Source: a virus. From it: a stretch of DNA of 31,539 nucleotides. The stretch covers positions 1 through 31,539 of IMG/VR virus record IMGVR_UViG_3300047546_000774; one strand, written 5' to 3'. This document shows positions 6,514-12,807 of this stretch, in pieces. Under the pieces are notes generated by a model, which saw only the letters and a list, made by a program, of their open reading frames with translations, ran no database searches and was not told the DNA's origin. The translations under genes were made by a program, and so were the position numbers. The stretch's first letter is position 1. Every line of letters begins with the position of its first letter.

Positions 6514-7077
6514 ATGACCACAATCGTAGCCGTCCAGTATCGGGATAAGGTTTTATTCGGTGCTGACTCACAAGTAACGAGCGGGATTGGTCGCGTTGCG
6601 AATCATCCTCAGATGGTGAAGATTTCAAAGCGTGGTGAATTCATAATTGCTGGAAGTGGCGAATGTGCGCCTTGCGATATTGCTCAACATATATGGATGC
6701 CACCAAAACCAAGCAATGCCGAATTGGATGATTTGTACCATTTCATGATTGCTCGCGTTGTTCCATCTCTCAAACAATGTTTCAAAGATAACGAATACAA
6801 GTGGAACGAAGCAGACGATGAGGAAACTAAATTTGCTTTCCTTATCGCTATTGGTGGGATGGTCTTTGAACTCGCCGATGATATGTCTATTGCTCTTGAT
6901 TCAAAAGGATTTTATGGAGTCGGCTCGGGTTCTAGTTATGCGATTGGAGCACTCGCTCAAGGAGCAACGGTTGAAGAGGCTCTCAAGATTGCTTCGAAGT
7001 ATGACGCCTATACATCCGCGCCCTTTATGTACTTAGAACAATCAAAAAAGAAAGTTGCGCCATCCAATAAAAAGTAG
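6514..7077 (+). CDS. Proteasome-beta/HslV-like Ntn hydrolase
   Basis: A 187-residue protein beginning MTTIVAVQYRDKVLFGADSQ, matching the start of HslV and proteasome beta subunits. Removal of Met would expose catalytic Thr1; Asp17 (GAD) is in the normal place, and Lys35 probably corresponds to the usual Lys33 with a two-residue insertion. The C-terminal half has the expected YGVGSGSSYAIGAL turn, a helix (VEEALKIASKYD) and the Asp-x-x-Thr/Ser region (YDAYTSAPF). Members of this fold are compartmented peptidases in HslV or 20S proteasomes, often ATPase-fed. No HslU-like ATPase is visible in the window, so it may self-assemble, use a host ATPase or act on its own. There is no propeptide. Probably co-transcribed with the deacetylase (16-nt gap, weak SD). 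Confidence 0.88.
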   Translation: MTTIVAVQYRDKVLFGADSQVTSGIGRVANHPQMVKISKRGEFIIAGSGECAPCDIAQHIWMPPKPSNAELDDLYHFMIARVVPSLKQCFKDNEYKWNEADDEETKFAFLIAIGGMVFELADDMSIALDSKGFYGVGSGSSYAIGALAQGATVEEALKIASKYDAYTSAPFMYLEQSKKKVAPSNKK

Positions 7078-7083
7078 TATCCT

Positions 7084-7102
7084 AACTCCAGTTGTATATC
7101 CT
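7084..7102 (+). promoter_or_regulatory. Operator-promoter of the small membrane protein gene
   Basis: AACTCCAGTT (7084-7093) is a one-base variant of the operator core. A less perfect -10 box follows (TATATC 7095-7100 or TATCCT 7097-7102), then GAGAGGA and the ATG at 7122. It starts a few bases after the proteasome-like gene's stop. Confidence 0.65.
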
Positions 7103-7121
7103 TACAACAAGAGAGGAATCT

Positions 7122-7307
7122 ATGAACGAGAATCAAGAACTGATTGACCAAAAGTTCAGTCAGATAATCAATAAGCCAACTATCAAGGCAAAGCGTCCAC
7201 CAGCAAAGTTTCCTGAACTTCGCTACTTATGGGGCATCACCTTGTTGGGTAGTTTCATTCTGATTGTCATTAGTTCGGTAATTAGCACCATAATTGAATC
7301 CCTCTAA
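7122..7307 (+). CDS. Small single-pass membrane protein
   Basis: A 61-residue protein with a charged N-terminal half (NENQELIDQKFSQIINK, KAKRPPAKF) and one C-terminal hydrophobic helix, about residues 37-58 (around LWGITLLGSFILIVISSV). The ATG at 7122 was chosen because GAGAGGAA precedes it; an in-frame ATG 30 nt upstream lies in the promoter. Topology would be N-terminus inside. It is the last gene of the + strand cluster before the terminator. Function unknown; superinfection exclusion or lysis control are possible but unsupported. Confidence 0.75.
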   Translation: MNENQELIDQKFSQIINKPTIKAKRPPAKFPELRYLWGITLLGSFILIVISSVISTIIESL

Positions 7308-7352
7308 TCCGCATACGCAGATTACTCGGGACTCAAAGTAAGTTCTATCGGG

Positions 7353-7397
7353 AACAGGAATTACTCGGTAACAATCAGCCGAGTGATTCCTGTTTTT
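7353..7397 (+). terminator. Intrinsic terminator closing the first early cluster
   Basis: A 16-bp stem with one G-U-type mismatch pairs AACAGGAATTACTCGG (7353-7368) with CCGAGTGATTCCTGTT (7379-7394) around a 10-nt loop, and runs into five T. The T-run is on the + side only. The loop holds the stop codon of the convergent - strand gene. Confidence 0.85.
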
Positions 7398-7581
7398 CCA
7401 TATATCGTTCGGGGTCATAAATAGTTATCGCTTTCGCAATTAGGTGCGGTTGTAAAGTCTTGGCATGATGCCCACAAAAGTATAGTTCGCCATTGAGGAA
7501 AGTGGCTCCGACTTTAGCCCTTGCGCCACATCTATCGCATTTCTCAAAGACTTCGAGAACTGTCTCGACCATAGAAGTCAT
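7375..7581 (-). CDS. DUF7455-like zinc protein
   Basis: A 68-residue protein with Cys15-DR-Cys18-GARA followed by LYFCGHH (Cys36, His38, His39), the pattern of the small actinobacterial DUF7455 proteins, which occur in hosts and their phages; the family name is from memory. The motif suggests a zinc site; the function is unknown. The start overlaps the upstream stop as ATGA, and the stop lies within the loop of the + strand terminator. It is the last gene of a three-gene - strand unit. Confidence 0.8.
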   Translation of the reverse strand: MTSMVETVLEVFEKCDRCGARAKVGATFLNGELYFCGHHAKTLQPHLIAKAITIYDPERYMEKQESLG

Positions 7582-7712
7582 TTCTTTTTTTCAGGCGGAT
7601 ATTTTTCAATCCGTTCTTTGATTCTTCCATCCTTGGCAAGTCTGACTATCCATCCATCTTTGATTTGAATTGGATTGAATGGATGTTTGGTTTTGTACTT
7701 TCCGCTACTCAA
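7578..7712 (-). CDS. Small basic protein, probable TTG start
   Basis: A 44-residue, strongly basic protein (KYKTKHPFNPIQIKDGWIVR, then a Lys/Glu-rich tail). The TTG at 7712 was chosen because AGGA lies about 6 nt upstream and it overlaps the preceding gene's end by only 8 nt; the alternative ATG at 7817 would overlap that gene by 113 nt. It ends in ATGA overlap with the DUF7455-like gene. No family recognised. It could bind nucleic acid, but nothing in the sequence shows it. Confidence 0.55.
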   Translation of the reverse strand: MSSGKYKTKHPFNPIQIKDGWIVRLAKDGRIKERIEKYPPEKKK

Positions 7713-8133
7713 GGCGTCCTGCGTTTCTATCCGTAACAGGACCACCGACAATCCAAGCCCTACAAGTGCGAGCGCTGGCACATTTGAAATCGAACGCCTC
7801 GCAATATCCCAAGTCACCTGCCTCGGCTACATCCCAAGCGGTCTCGCGGGTATCGCCTTGAGCGAGTCCCCCCTCGATACATTGGAGCATCTCTGAGGTT
7901 TGGATGAACGCCGCGCAGTTTCCGCATCGCTGTTTCTTGGCTTCTTCGGCGCTAACGCCCCATTCAGCCCCCATCTTTGCCCAGTAGTCATCATTAGGCT
8001 CGGATGGGTTCAAAGGACCGTAGGAAGCCGTTTCTATGGCTTTGGCGCGGTTCATGAGATTAGCCCTTACATCCTGAGTCGCGGTTGGGCATGAAGCCTT
8101 CAAAAGTTTGGAGACTGCTGGCGTAAGGGTCAT
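7705..8133 (-). CDS. Cysteine-rich phage protein, 142 residues
   Basis: A 142-residue protein. The C-terminal half holds Cys70-xx-Cys73, Cys85, Cys111, Cys118 and Cys124, in a CGNCAAF ... GYCEAFDFKC ... RTCRAW layout that I associate with conserved phage proteins of unknown function. The spacing could hold a metal or iron-sulfur cluster, or disulfides; I cannot tell which. The N-terminal part is ordinary helical sequence. It is the first gene of the - strand unit, with a weak ribosome-binding site, and a LexA-like palindrome lies 17 nt upstream of its start. Confidence 0.78.
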   Translation of the reverse strand: MTLTPAVSKLLKASCPTATQDVRANLMNRAKAIETASYGPLNPSEPNDDYWAKMGAEWGVSAEEAKKQRCGNCAAFIQTSEMLQCIEGGLAQGDTRETAWDVAEAGDLGYCEAFDFKCASARTCRAWIVGGPVTDRNAGRLE

Positions 8134-8149
8134 GGCTAAGGGTATCAGG

Positions 8150-8163
8150 CGAACAGATGTTCG
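8150..8163 (-). promoter_or_regulatory. LexA-box-like palindrome
   Basis: CGAACAGATGTTCG matches every position of the Gram-positive/actinobacterial LexA consensus CGAAC-RNRY-GTTCG (consensus from memory). It lies 17 nt upstream of the 7705-8133 gene start, where a repressor would block initiation. Its AAC-N4-GTT geometry equals that of the phage operator family. I see no good -10 box, only TGATAC 4 nt past the core. Confidence 0.55.
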
Positions 8164-8164
8164 A

Positions 8165-8186
8165 ATTGTGCGTACATTGTGCGTAC
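8165..8186. repeat. Perfect 11-bp tandem repeat beside the LexA-like box
   Basis: Two adjoining perfect copies of ATTGTGCGTAC (8165-8175 and 8176-8186). Eleven bases is one helical turn, so two proteins could bind side by side on the same face of the DNA. It lies in the divergent region between the - strand unit (start 8133) and the + strand operator at 8216. Confidence 0.7.
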
Positions 8187-8215
8187 AAAATTCTTTCGTG
8201 ATTGGGATGATTTCT

Positions 8216-8235
8216 AACCCCCGTTGTGTTATACT
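8216..8235 (+). promoter_or_regulatory. Operator-promoter for the second + strand early cluster
   Basis: Core AACCCCCGTT (8216-8225), 4 nt, -10 box TATACT (8230-8235), then GAGAGGAGG and the ATG at 8261. No clear -35 box is seen. It starts the 8261-9023 genes. Confidence 0.75.
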
Positions 8236-8260
8236 GGTGTTGTCCGAGAGGAGGACGGAA

Positions 8261-8503
8261 ATGGCAATTCAGATTGAAAACAACGAGATTCTTGATTTCG
8301 TTGAATATGTCGATAGTTTCTATAACCCTGTGACTGGTGTTTATCCAATCAAGGGAGCAACTGTTGAGGTCATCACAAAAGCGGTCAAAACTTATATTGG
8401 TGGAATTCGCCAACAAACCACATGGGGCGGTGGCGATAGCGTCGATAGAGAGTTCGTTCGAGACATCATCCTTCAGAATCCTGAATGTGTGGTAATCGCA
8501 TGA
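8261..8503 (+). CDS. Hypothetical small phage protein, 80 residues
   Basis: An 80-residue protein from the ATG that follows GAGGAGG; the frame continues open upstream but those starts lie in the promoter. The sequence suggests alternating helix and strand (ILDFVEYVDSFYNPVTG, VEVITKAVKTYIGG) and ends with a DSVDREFVRDIIL stretch. No motif recognised. First gene of an operator-driven unit, coupled to the next by ATGA overlap. Confidence 0.75.
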   Translation: MAIQIENNEILDFVEYVDSFYNPVTGVYPIKGATVEVITKAVKTYIGGIRQQTTWGGGDSVDREFVRDIILQNPECVVIA

Positions 8504-8598
8504 ATATCGAAGTCATAGGTATCGGGGTCTCAAAAGAGGACACCGAGAAAATCAAGGAAATCATTATCGAGAAACTCAAAGAGGGAGGCACAAAATAA
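8500..8598 (+). CDS. Microprotein, 32 residues
   Basis: A 32-residue protein: a short strand (NIEVIGIGV) followed by one amphipathic helix rich in Lys, Glu and Ile. It overlaps the previous stop (ATGA) and the next start (TAATG), which is the main reason to accept so small a gene. Function unknown. Confidence 0.6.
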   Translation: MNIEVIGIGVSKEDTEKIKEIIIEKLKEGGTK

Positions 8599-9023
8599 TG
8601 GCTACACGCTCACTAATCGGAATCAAAAACAAAGACGGCTCAATCGAAACAATTTACAATCATTGGGACGGCTATCCAACTTATGTCGGAACTGTTCTGA
8701 CCCTGTTCTACGATGAGAAGGCAACCCGCAAGTTGCTCAAGTTGGGTAATCGCTCCAGCCTTCACGCCAAGCCAACCAAGGTAGACACTTATCAGGCTCG
8801 AGGCGAATCAGGTCAGGAATCGGTCAAGTACGGCTCATTCGCTGAATTCGCTCAGGCTCCTAAGTCGGGCGCTGAGTTCGCTTACCTGCTTGAATCCAAC
8901 GAGAAGTTTGGATACGCGGGGTCTAGTTGGGTCGCTTATCAGGTGGATTGGCAGAACGATTCCCTCAAGCGCCTAGGCATCATCGAGCGCGGTGTTTCCT
9001 ACAAGGAGACACTCGCCGCTTGA
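8598..9023 (+). CDS. Conserved phage protein of the MATRSxIGI type
   Basis: A 141-residue protein. Its opening MATRSLIGIKNKDGSIETIYNH, then WDGYPTYVG, is the signature of a family widely seen in phages of many hosts (MATRSxIGxxxxDGxxxxIYxHxDGYPxxVG). The family has no established function that I know of. The middle is rich in Lys/Ser and the C terminus carries a YQVDWQNDSL strand. It is the last gene of its unit, ending about 12 nt before the next operator region. Confidence 0.85.
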   Translation: MATRSLIGIKNKDGSIETIYNHWDGYPTYVGTVLTLFYDEKATRKLLKLGNRSSLHAKPTKVDTYQARGESGQESVKYGSFAEFAQAPKSGAEFAYLLESNEKFGYAGSSWVAYQVDWQNDSLKRLGIIERGVSYKETLAA

Positions 9024-9024
9024 G

Positions 9025-9053
9025 TTGAATAACCAACCCCGATTTGATATACT
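9025..9053 (+). promoter_or_regulatory. Operator-promoter for the 9081 cluster
   Basis: A -35-like TTGAAT (9025-9030), a 17-nt spacer holding the operator core AACCCCGATT (9035-9044, right half-site degenerate), and a -10 box TATACT (9048-9053). GAGAGGAG and the ATG at 9081 follow. Confidence 0.72.
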
Positions 9054-9080
9054 GAACCTGTTCTTAGAGAGGAGAACGAA

Positions 9081-9590
9081 ATGGCTAAAAGAAGTCAGTT
9101 AGCGGTGGGTCAAGAATGGGCTTACAGCAACAAGAGACAGCACCAGCACAGCGCTTGGGGCGGTCATTACAAAGCAACGATTGAATCTGTTGAACCTTAC
9201 AAGGCAAACAGATACGGTTCAAACATTAGACCAAGCGGTGAAGGTTTGGGTGTTTTAGTTTCTGTCGAAGAAAAATGGCGTGGCGAAATCAGAAAAACTC
9301 AAAAGGTGATTCAGTTGAGCCAGTTATGGAAGCCATGGGCTGAGTATGAAGTGGAACGCGCTGAGTATTTAGGTCAATACAAAATCAATGAAGAAAAGGC
9401 AAAAATCGCTAAGGCTGAGAAAGAAAAGTTTCAACAAGAGGTTTACCGACCAGCGTTGAAAGAGTTCTTTCAAGCAATCAAGCCTTTTACTGGTGAAAAA
9501 TATGTCAGCGGTTACACAAGAATCGAAGAGTTGCCAATCGAAGTCTTACAGGCTGTGACCAAGGCGATTCAAGAAAAGGCGGTGGCATAA
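9081..9590 (+). CDS. Hypothetical phage protein with coiled-coil, 169 residues
   Basis: A 169-residue protein. The N-terminal third is rich in Gln, His, Tyr and Arg (YSNKRQHQHSAWGGHYKAT) and looks like a small beta domain containing a GVLVSVEEKW strand. Residues ~100-130 (EYLGQYKINEEKAKIAKAEK and the stretch after it) form a likely coiled coil, followed by a helical C terminus. Strong GAGAGGAG ribosome-binding site. It ends immediately before the next start. I do not recognise the family. Confidence 0.75.
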   Translation: MAKRSQLAVGQEWAYSNKRQHQHSAWGGHYKATIESVEPYKANRYGSNIRPSGEGLGVLVSVEEKWRGEIRKTQKVIQLSQLWKPWAEYEVERAEYLGQYKINEEKAKIAKAEKEKFQQEVYRPALKEFFQAIKPFTGEKYVSGYTRIEELPIEVLQAVTKAIQEKAVA

Positions 9591-9956
9591 ATGGGTTGGG
9601 ATGTAACTCAGGTCGGTGCCAATATCACTACCAAGAAATTCATCGAGCATTACATTCGCAGAACTTATGACGGAATCTATGAAGCCGTCAGAATCTTCGA
9701 AGGTAAAAATGTCGGAGGTCAAAAGGCTTTCTATGTCGCCCTTCGCAGATTGGAAAACAATTCAGTCTTTGCCTGTGTCTTTTTGACCAAGCGTAAGAAT
9801 GGGCAAGTCTCAATCAAGGTCATGGGAGAAGATGAAGAGCCGTTCTACTACGAGGCTCCTCAATCATTCATCGATGTCTTGACTCCGCCTAAAACAATGA
9901 CGGGCGCATGGTGGAGATGGCGATGCCTTGAGAAATATCAGGTGGTCACCTCATGA
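9591..9956 (+). CDS. Conserved-type phage protein, 121 residues
   Basis: A 121-residue protein beginning MGWDVTQVGANITTKKFIEH, with alternating strands such as AFYVALRRLENNSVFACVFL and a C-terminal WWRWRCLEKY stretch. I recall similar MGWD-type small proteins in other phages, possibly the DUF6927 group, but I am not sure of that family. Starts one base after the preceding stop and ends in ATGA overlap with the next gene. Function unknown. Confidence 0.78.
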   Translation: MGWDVTQVGANITTKKFIEHYIRRTYDGIYEAVRIFEGKNVGGQKAFYVALRRLENNSVFACVFLTKRKNGQVSIKVMGEDEEPFYYEAPQSFIDVLTPPKTMTGAWWRWRCLEKYQVVTS

Positions 9957-10069
9957 GATTTACAAAATCAGAATCAGGTGAAGTCAAAGCCACTTGTCAA
10001 AAATGTAGAAGGGTCTACAACTTATCAAGCGCGTGGGACTCAGCGAACTTGGATTGGCATGACTGCTAA
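9953..10069 (+). CDS. Zinc-finger-like microprotein, 38 residues
   Basis: A 38-residue protein with Cys15-xx-Cys18 and the terminal pair His36/Cys38, enough for one zinc site. It overlaps the upstream stop as ATGA. A further, separate member of the many small zinc proteins in this genome. Function unknown. Confidence 0.65.
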   Translation: MRFTKSESGEVKATCQKCRRVYNLSSAWDSANLDWHDC

Positions 10070-10125
10070 GTGGTTTATTTACCGCAAGCGAGGTAGGCTC
10101 CGTCTATCCCGAGTTAGGAGTAACA

Positions 10126-10302
10126 ATGGCAAAAGAAGCCAAGCCCGTAAAGCACGAACTCTTCTCTTACAAAGTTGAGATGGTGGTTCATGTTTTTGCT
10201 GAGAATGAACCTCAAGCAAAAGAGCGTTTAGATAGAGATGGCGGATTCGTTAGCAAAAGAGATACCTTCTTGCTAGATAAAACTGAACTGCCTAATGGAT
10301 AA
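10126..10302 (+). CDS. Hypothetical small protein, 58 residues
   Basis: A 58-residue protein with a good TAGGAG ribosome-binding site 6 nt before its ATG. A strand (LFSYKVEMVVHVFA) is followed by a helix (NEPQAKERLDRDGG) and a short strand, a layout like a small alpha/beta 'HVFAENEPQAKE' repeat protein, but not identifiable. The 56 nt upstream show no operator copy, so it is presumably expressed from the 9025 promoter. Overlaps the next gene by 8 nt. Confidence 0.68.
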   Translation: MAKEAKPVKHELFSYKVEMVVHVFAENEPQAKERLDRDGGFVSKRDTFLLDKTELPNG

Positions 10303-10408
10303 AGTCGCTCTAGTTATCAGCCTTATCGCGCTCGCCGTATCAATCAAAGCGCTTCGTGAATCACGATGGATTGAACTCGATTGGAACTTTGACGACGATA
10401 AATCATAG
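10295..10408 (+). CDS. Small membrane-anchored acidic protein, 37 residues
   Basis: A 37-residue protein: an N-terminal hydrophobic helix (residues 3-19, KVALVISLIALAVSIKA) followed by an acidic Trp-containing tail ending DDDKS. A single-pass membrane peptide. It overlaps the previous gene by 8 nt and converges on the terminase gene, sharing 6 nt across the two stop codons. Its small size makes it less sure. Confidence 0.6.
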   Translation: MDKVALVISLIALAVSIKALRESRWIELDWNFDDDKS

Positions 10409-12004
10409 GCGACCCCACTCGTTTGATTGACCGATTGAGAATGGGGCGATGCTTTGAATAACAGATTTATTTTCATACAGCGCTAGAAGGATTGCTTCGG
10501 CACGGTCAGGTGAGGCAACTCCGCGTTTCTTCATATCTACCTTAGATTCAATCACGACTCGACCCGATGCGTCCGATGTATAGGTTGGTCCTGCCAACTG
10601 TGAAAGAACGAATCTATCTACATTCAATCGGACATCCTGTTTGCCGTCTTTCGGTTGAATCAACTGTCGAGCGTTCCACCACATCTCGGCTCTTTGATTC
10701 TTGAACTTGGCTTGGTCTTTCGGCTTCTCCGCTACATTGACTCCAATAATGTCCGCGGGTAACTGGCGCTCCTTGACCCATCTATCAAGCAAGGAGACAA
10801 CACCCCAACCTAATCCGATGGTATCGACCTTGACTCGAACTCGGTCTTTCAATTCTCTTTCTTGATGAATCTTGATACAGGTTTCAATCTCTCGCATTAC
10901 TACGCCAGCGACATCAACTGCGTTGGCGTTTTGTTTTCCCGATGAGCGATGAGCAATGCTTACCTTGTATCCATCTGCTCGAGCGATAACGAATTCATCT
11001 CCACCATCTGAAGCAATATCTACCCCAAGTTTGATTATGTTTGATTCCAATGGCTCTTCGTTCTCGGTAGATAACTCAGCCCATGCGAACGGGATAACTT
11101 TGCCCGTACTCGACTTGGGGAACTGCGCCATCACACGGGCTTCAACGAATGGAGAATCTTCACCGAATTCGGAAACAACATCATTGACCCATGTTTGGTC
11201 TACTAGGTGAGTCTTGACTTCGTGGGCTTCTATGTAATCAGGACATGAGCGACATCTGCCCGTAGCCTCACCCGTAAAGTTTGGAGTGTCATAGGCGCTA
11301 ATTGGAATGATGTTGTATAGCGGACTCGAACATATTCTTTCGAACCAAGTTTGTTCTGTATCTGTTGGCGGGTTTCCAAGTACAAGGAGTTTGGTATTTC
11401 CACCCGTCATGAGAGATTCAAGTGCGCCACCGATTGTGTCCGATAAACCTCCAGCCTCATCAACAACAACTAAAAGGTTTGGAGCGTGGATACCCTGAAC
11501 CGCTGTTTCATCATGAGCGCTTGGACTAAATCCGTATCCAACTACGGTGCCATTGATTTTCCATTGAACCGTATCGGCTTCCCCAGGCAGATTGTGTTTA
11601 GCATGAACTCTTCGAATATGCGGCCACATAATGTTTCTCACCTGTCGGTGTGTGGTCGCTGTTGTAATTGCTACCGCTGTTCCCGCTGGATGCGTTGATA
11701 ACCACCACGCAACTGCTCGCGCCGCTAGGTGAGATTTCCCAGGCGCGTGACAGGCTGGAACTACTGTTCTTTTATTTACTAATAACGAATTGAGAATCTC
11801 TTTTTGTTTACTCCAAAGAGTCTCGCCTAATCCTTCTTCAACAAATCCAACTGGGTCGCCTTGCCATCTCGCCCACGGATTTTCTAACTCGGCATCAAGC
11901 ATGACCGATAAGGCATGACGCTCTTCAGGTGTGAGCATCGCAAGCAACTCGGCTTGTTTGATGGAATCACTTTCGAGGAACTTATCGAGAAGTCTCTCGC
12001 TCAT
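10403..12004 (-). CDS. terL: Terminase large subunit
   Basis: A 533-residue packaging motor and headful/cos nuclease that loads DNA through the portal. The ATPase domain has a Walker A-like PACHAPGKSH at residues 83-92 and Walker B LLVVVDEA at 177-184, with a coupling-type LGNPPTD at 209-215. The RuvC-like nuclease domain shows Asp329 (GVDIASDGGDE), Asp394 (VKVDTIGLGWG) and Asp500 (ASPDRAEAI). Length is normal. It follows the small subunit by 3 nt. Unusually, the next gene downstream is not portal: the operon ends here against a convergent + strand gene, and upstream lie replication, recombination and DNA-modification genes. Confidence 0.95.
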   Translation of the reverse strand: MSERLLDKFLESDSIKQAELLAMLTPEERHALSVMLDAELENPWARWQGDPVGFVEEGLGETLWSKQKEILNSLLVNKRTVVPACHAPGKSHLAARAVAWWLSTHPAGTAVAITTATTHRQVRNIMWPHIRRVHAKHNLPGEADTVQWKINGTVVGYGFSPSAHDETAVQGIHAPNLLVVVDEAGGLSDTIGGALESLMTGGNTKLLVLGNPPTDTEQTWFERICSSPLYNIIPISAYDTPNFTGEATGRCRSCPDYIEAHEVKTHLVDQTWVNDVVSEFGEDSPFVEARVMAQFPKSSTGKVIPFAWAELSTENEEPLESNIIKLGVDIASDGGDEFVIARADGYKVSIAHRSSGKQNANAVDVAGVVMREIETCIKIHQERELKDRVRVKVDTIGLGWGVVSLLDRWVKERQLPADIIGVNVAEKPKDQAKFKNQRAEMWWNARQLIQPKDGKQDVRLNVDRFVLSQLAGPTYTSDASGRVVIESKVDMKKRGVASPDRAEAILLALYENKSVIQSIAPFSIGQSNEWGRL

Positions 12005-12007
12005 AAG

Positions 12008-12526
12008 TTAGGCGCTTCTTGTTTTGCGTGATTCGAGAACCTTGGCTATTTTCTCTTGAAGTTCTCCCATGGTGACTGTAACTCGAACCTCTGACACAGA
12101 ATGGCTTAGAACCTCTTGCTTATCAATGCGCCCGAACTCTTCAGGCACCTGACGCTCAAGCCACCAAGCCGATGCTTTCCAATCGCCTTGACTCGCCGCA
12201 CTTGAGATAACTGCGACCTTTTTAGCGATTGCTTCGTTTCTCGCCCGCGTCAAAGACTCTAAAAAATTCAAATATATTTTCTCCTCGGGTTTAGGTTTGG
12301 CATCAGGAATCGTCGCCAATCTATCCCGCTCTGTCATTCCTCGGCTCATCCAATGATAGAAAGTGGACTCAGCAAGATTGACCATGCCTACTGCCTTGCT
12401 AACTGGAACACCAAGAACAATCAGATTGATAAGTTCATCGCGTCTAGTGTCATCGAGTAGAACGGTTGTCCCCTTGGGTCTGCCCTTGGGTTTAGCGCTC
12501 TTCTTCTTTACTACTGCGGTTGTCAC
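12008..12526 (-). CDS. terS: Terminase small subunit
   Basis: A 172-residue DNA-recognition subunit that brings the large subunit to the packaging site. The basic N terminus (VKKKSAKPKGRPKGTT) leads into a helix-turn-helix (VPVSKAVGMVNLAESTFYHW), followed by a helical region rich in Arg and Ala that would form the oligomer and a C-terminal segment that may contact TerL. The GTG at 12526 was preferred to an ATG 24 nt upstream because GCAGGAG lies at proper distance and it overlaps the stop of the small gene before it (TAGTG). Position next to terL supports the call. Confidence 0.88.
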   Translation of the reverse strand: MTTAVVKKKSAKPKGRPKGTTVLLDDTRRDELINLIVLGVPVSKAVGMVNLAESTFYHWMSRGMTERDRLATIPDAKPKPEEKIYLNFLESLTRARNEAIAKKVAVISSAASQGDWKASAWWLERQVPEEFGRIDKQEVLSHSVSEVRVTVTMGELQEKIAKVLESRKTRSA

Positions 12527-12654
12527 TAGAACTCCTGCCCTATGTACCAAAATCCTAAGTCAATAGTCCAATGGTATTTATCGATTGAGAAGCCAAGCGC
12601 AAATCCGCTGTTGCGTCCCCAAGCGAACCAATATCGTCCTATCTTTTTCTCCAT
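12526..12654 (-). CDS. Small aromatic-rich protein, 42 residues
   Basis: A 42-residue protein unusually rich in Trp, Tyr, Phe and Gly (IGRYWFAWGRNSGFALGFSI, WTIDLGFWYIG), likely a small beta-sheet. AGGAG lies 13 nt upstream of the ATG, somewhat far. Its stop overlaps the GTG of the terminase small subunit, which supports both genes. Similar short IGRxWFAWGxxFGFAxGF-type peptides occur in other phages, I believe, but I can name no family. Confidence 0.65.
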   Translation of the reverse strand: MEKKIGRYWFAWGRNSGFALGFSIDKYHWTIDLGFWYIGQEF

Positions 12655-12669
12655 GAGTTTATTCTACTC

Positions 12670-12807
12670 CTAGCAACTCGAACAATAATTCACAGTTCGA
12701 ACATTCTCTTTTCTCATTGTGATAATGCGAGCGCAATGAAAGCACGGAACTTGAACCATCGGACTTTCATCCTCAACTCTTTTGATTTCTAACCCGAGTA
12801 GTTTCAT
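12670..12807 (-). CDS. Zinc-ribbon microprotein, 45 residues
   Basis: A 45-residue protein with Cys22-xx-Cys25 and a C-terminal Cys42-xx-Cys45 (NYCSSC), with a Met/Arg/Lys-rich linker between. It starts in ATGA overlap with the double-ParB gene. Another member of the zinc-ribbon set, here on the - strand in the packaging/modification operon. Function unknown. Confidence 0.68.
   Translation of the reverse strand: MKLLGLEIKRVEDESPMVQVPCFHCARIITMRKENVRTVNYCSSC

Noticed and set aside
7713-7817. Longer form of the 7578-7712 gene from the ATG at 7817
   Set aside because: It would overlap the cysteine-rich gene by 113 nt and has no ribosome-binding site, while the TTG has one and gives a short overlap.
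10273-10476. - strand open frame over the end of the terminase gene
   Set aside because: It lies across the 3' ends of the terminase gene and two + strand small genes, with no start signal or family features.
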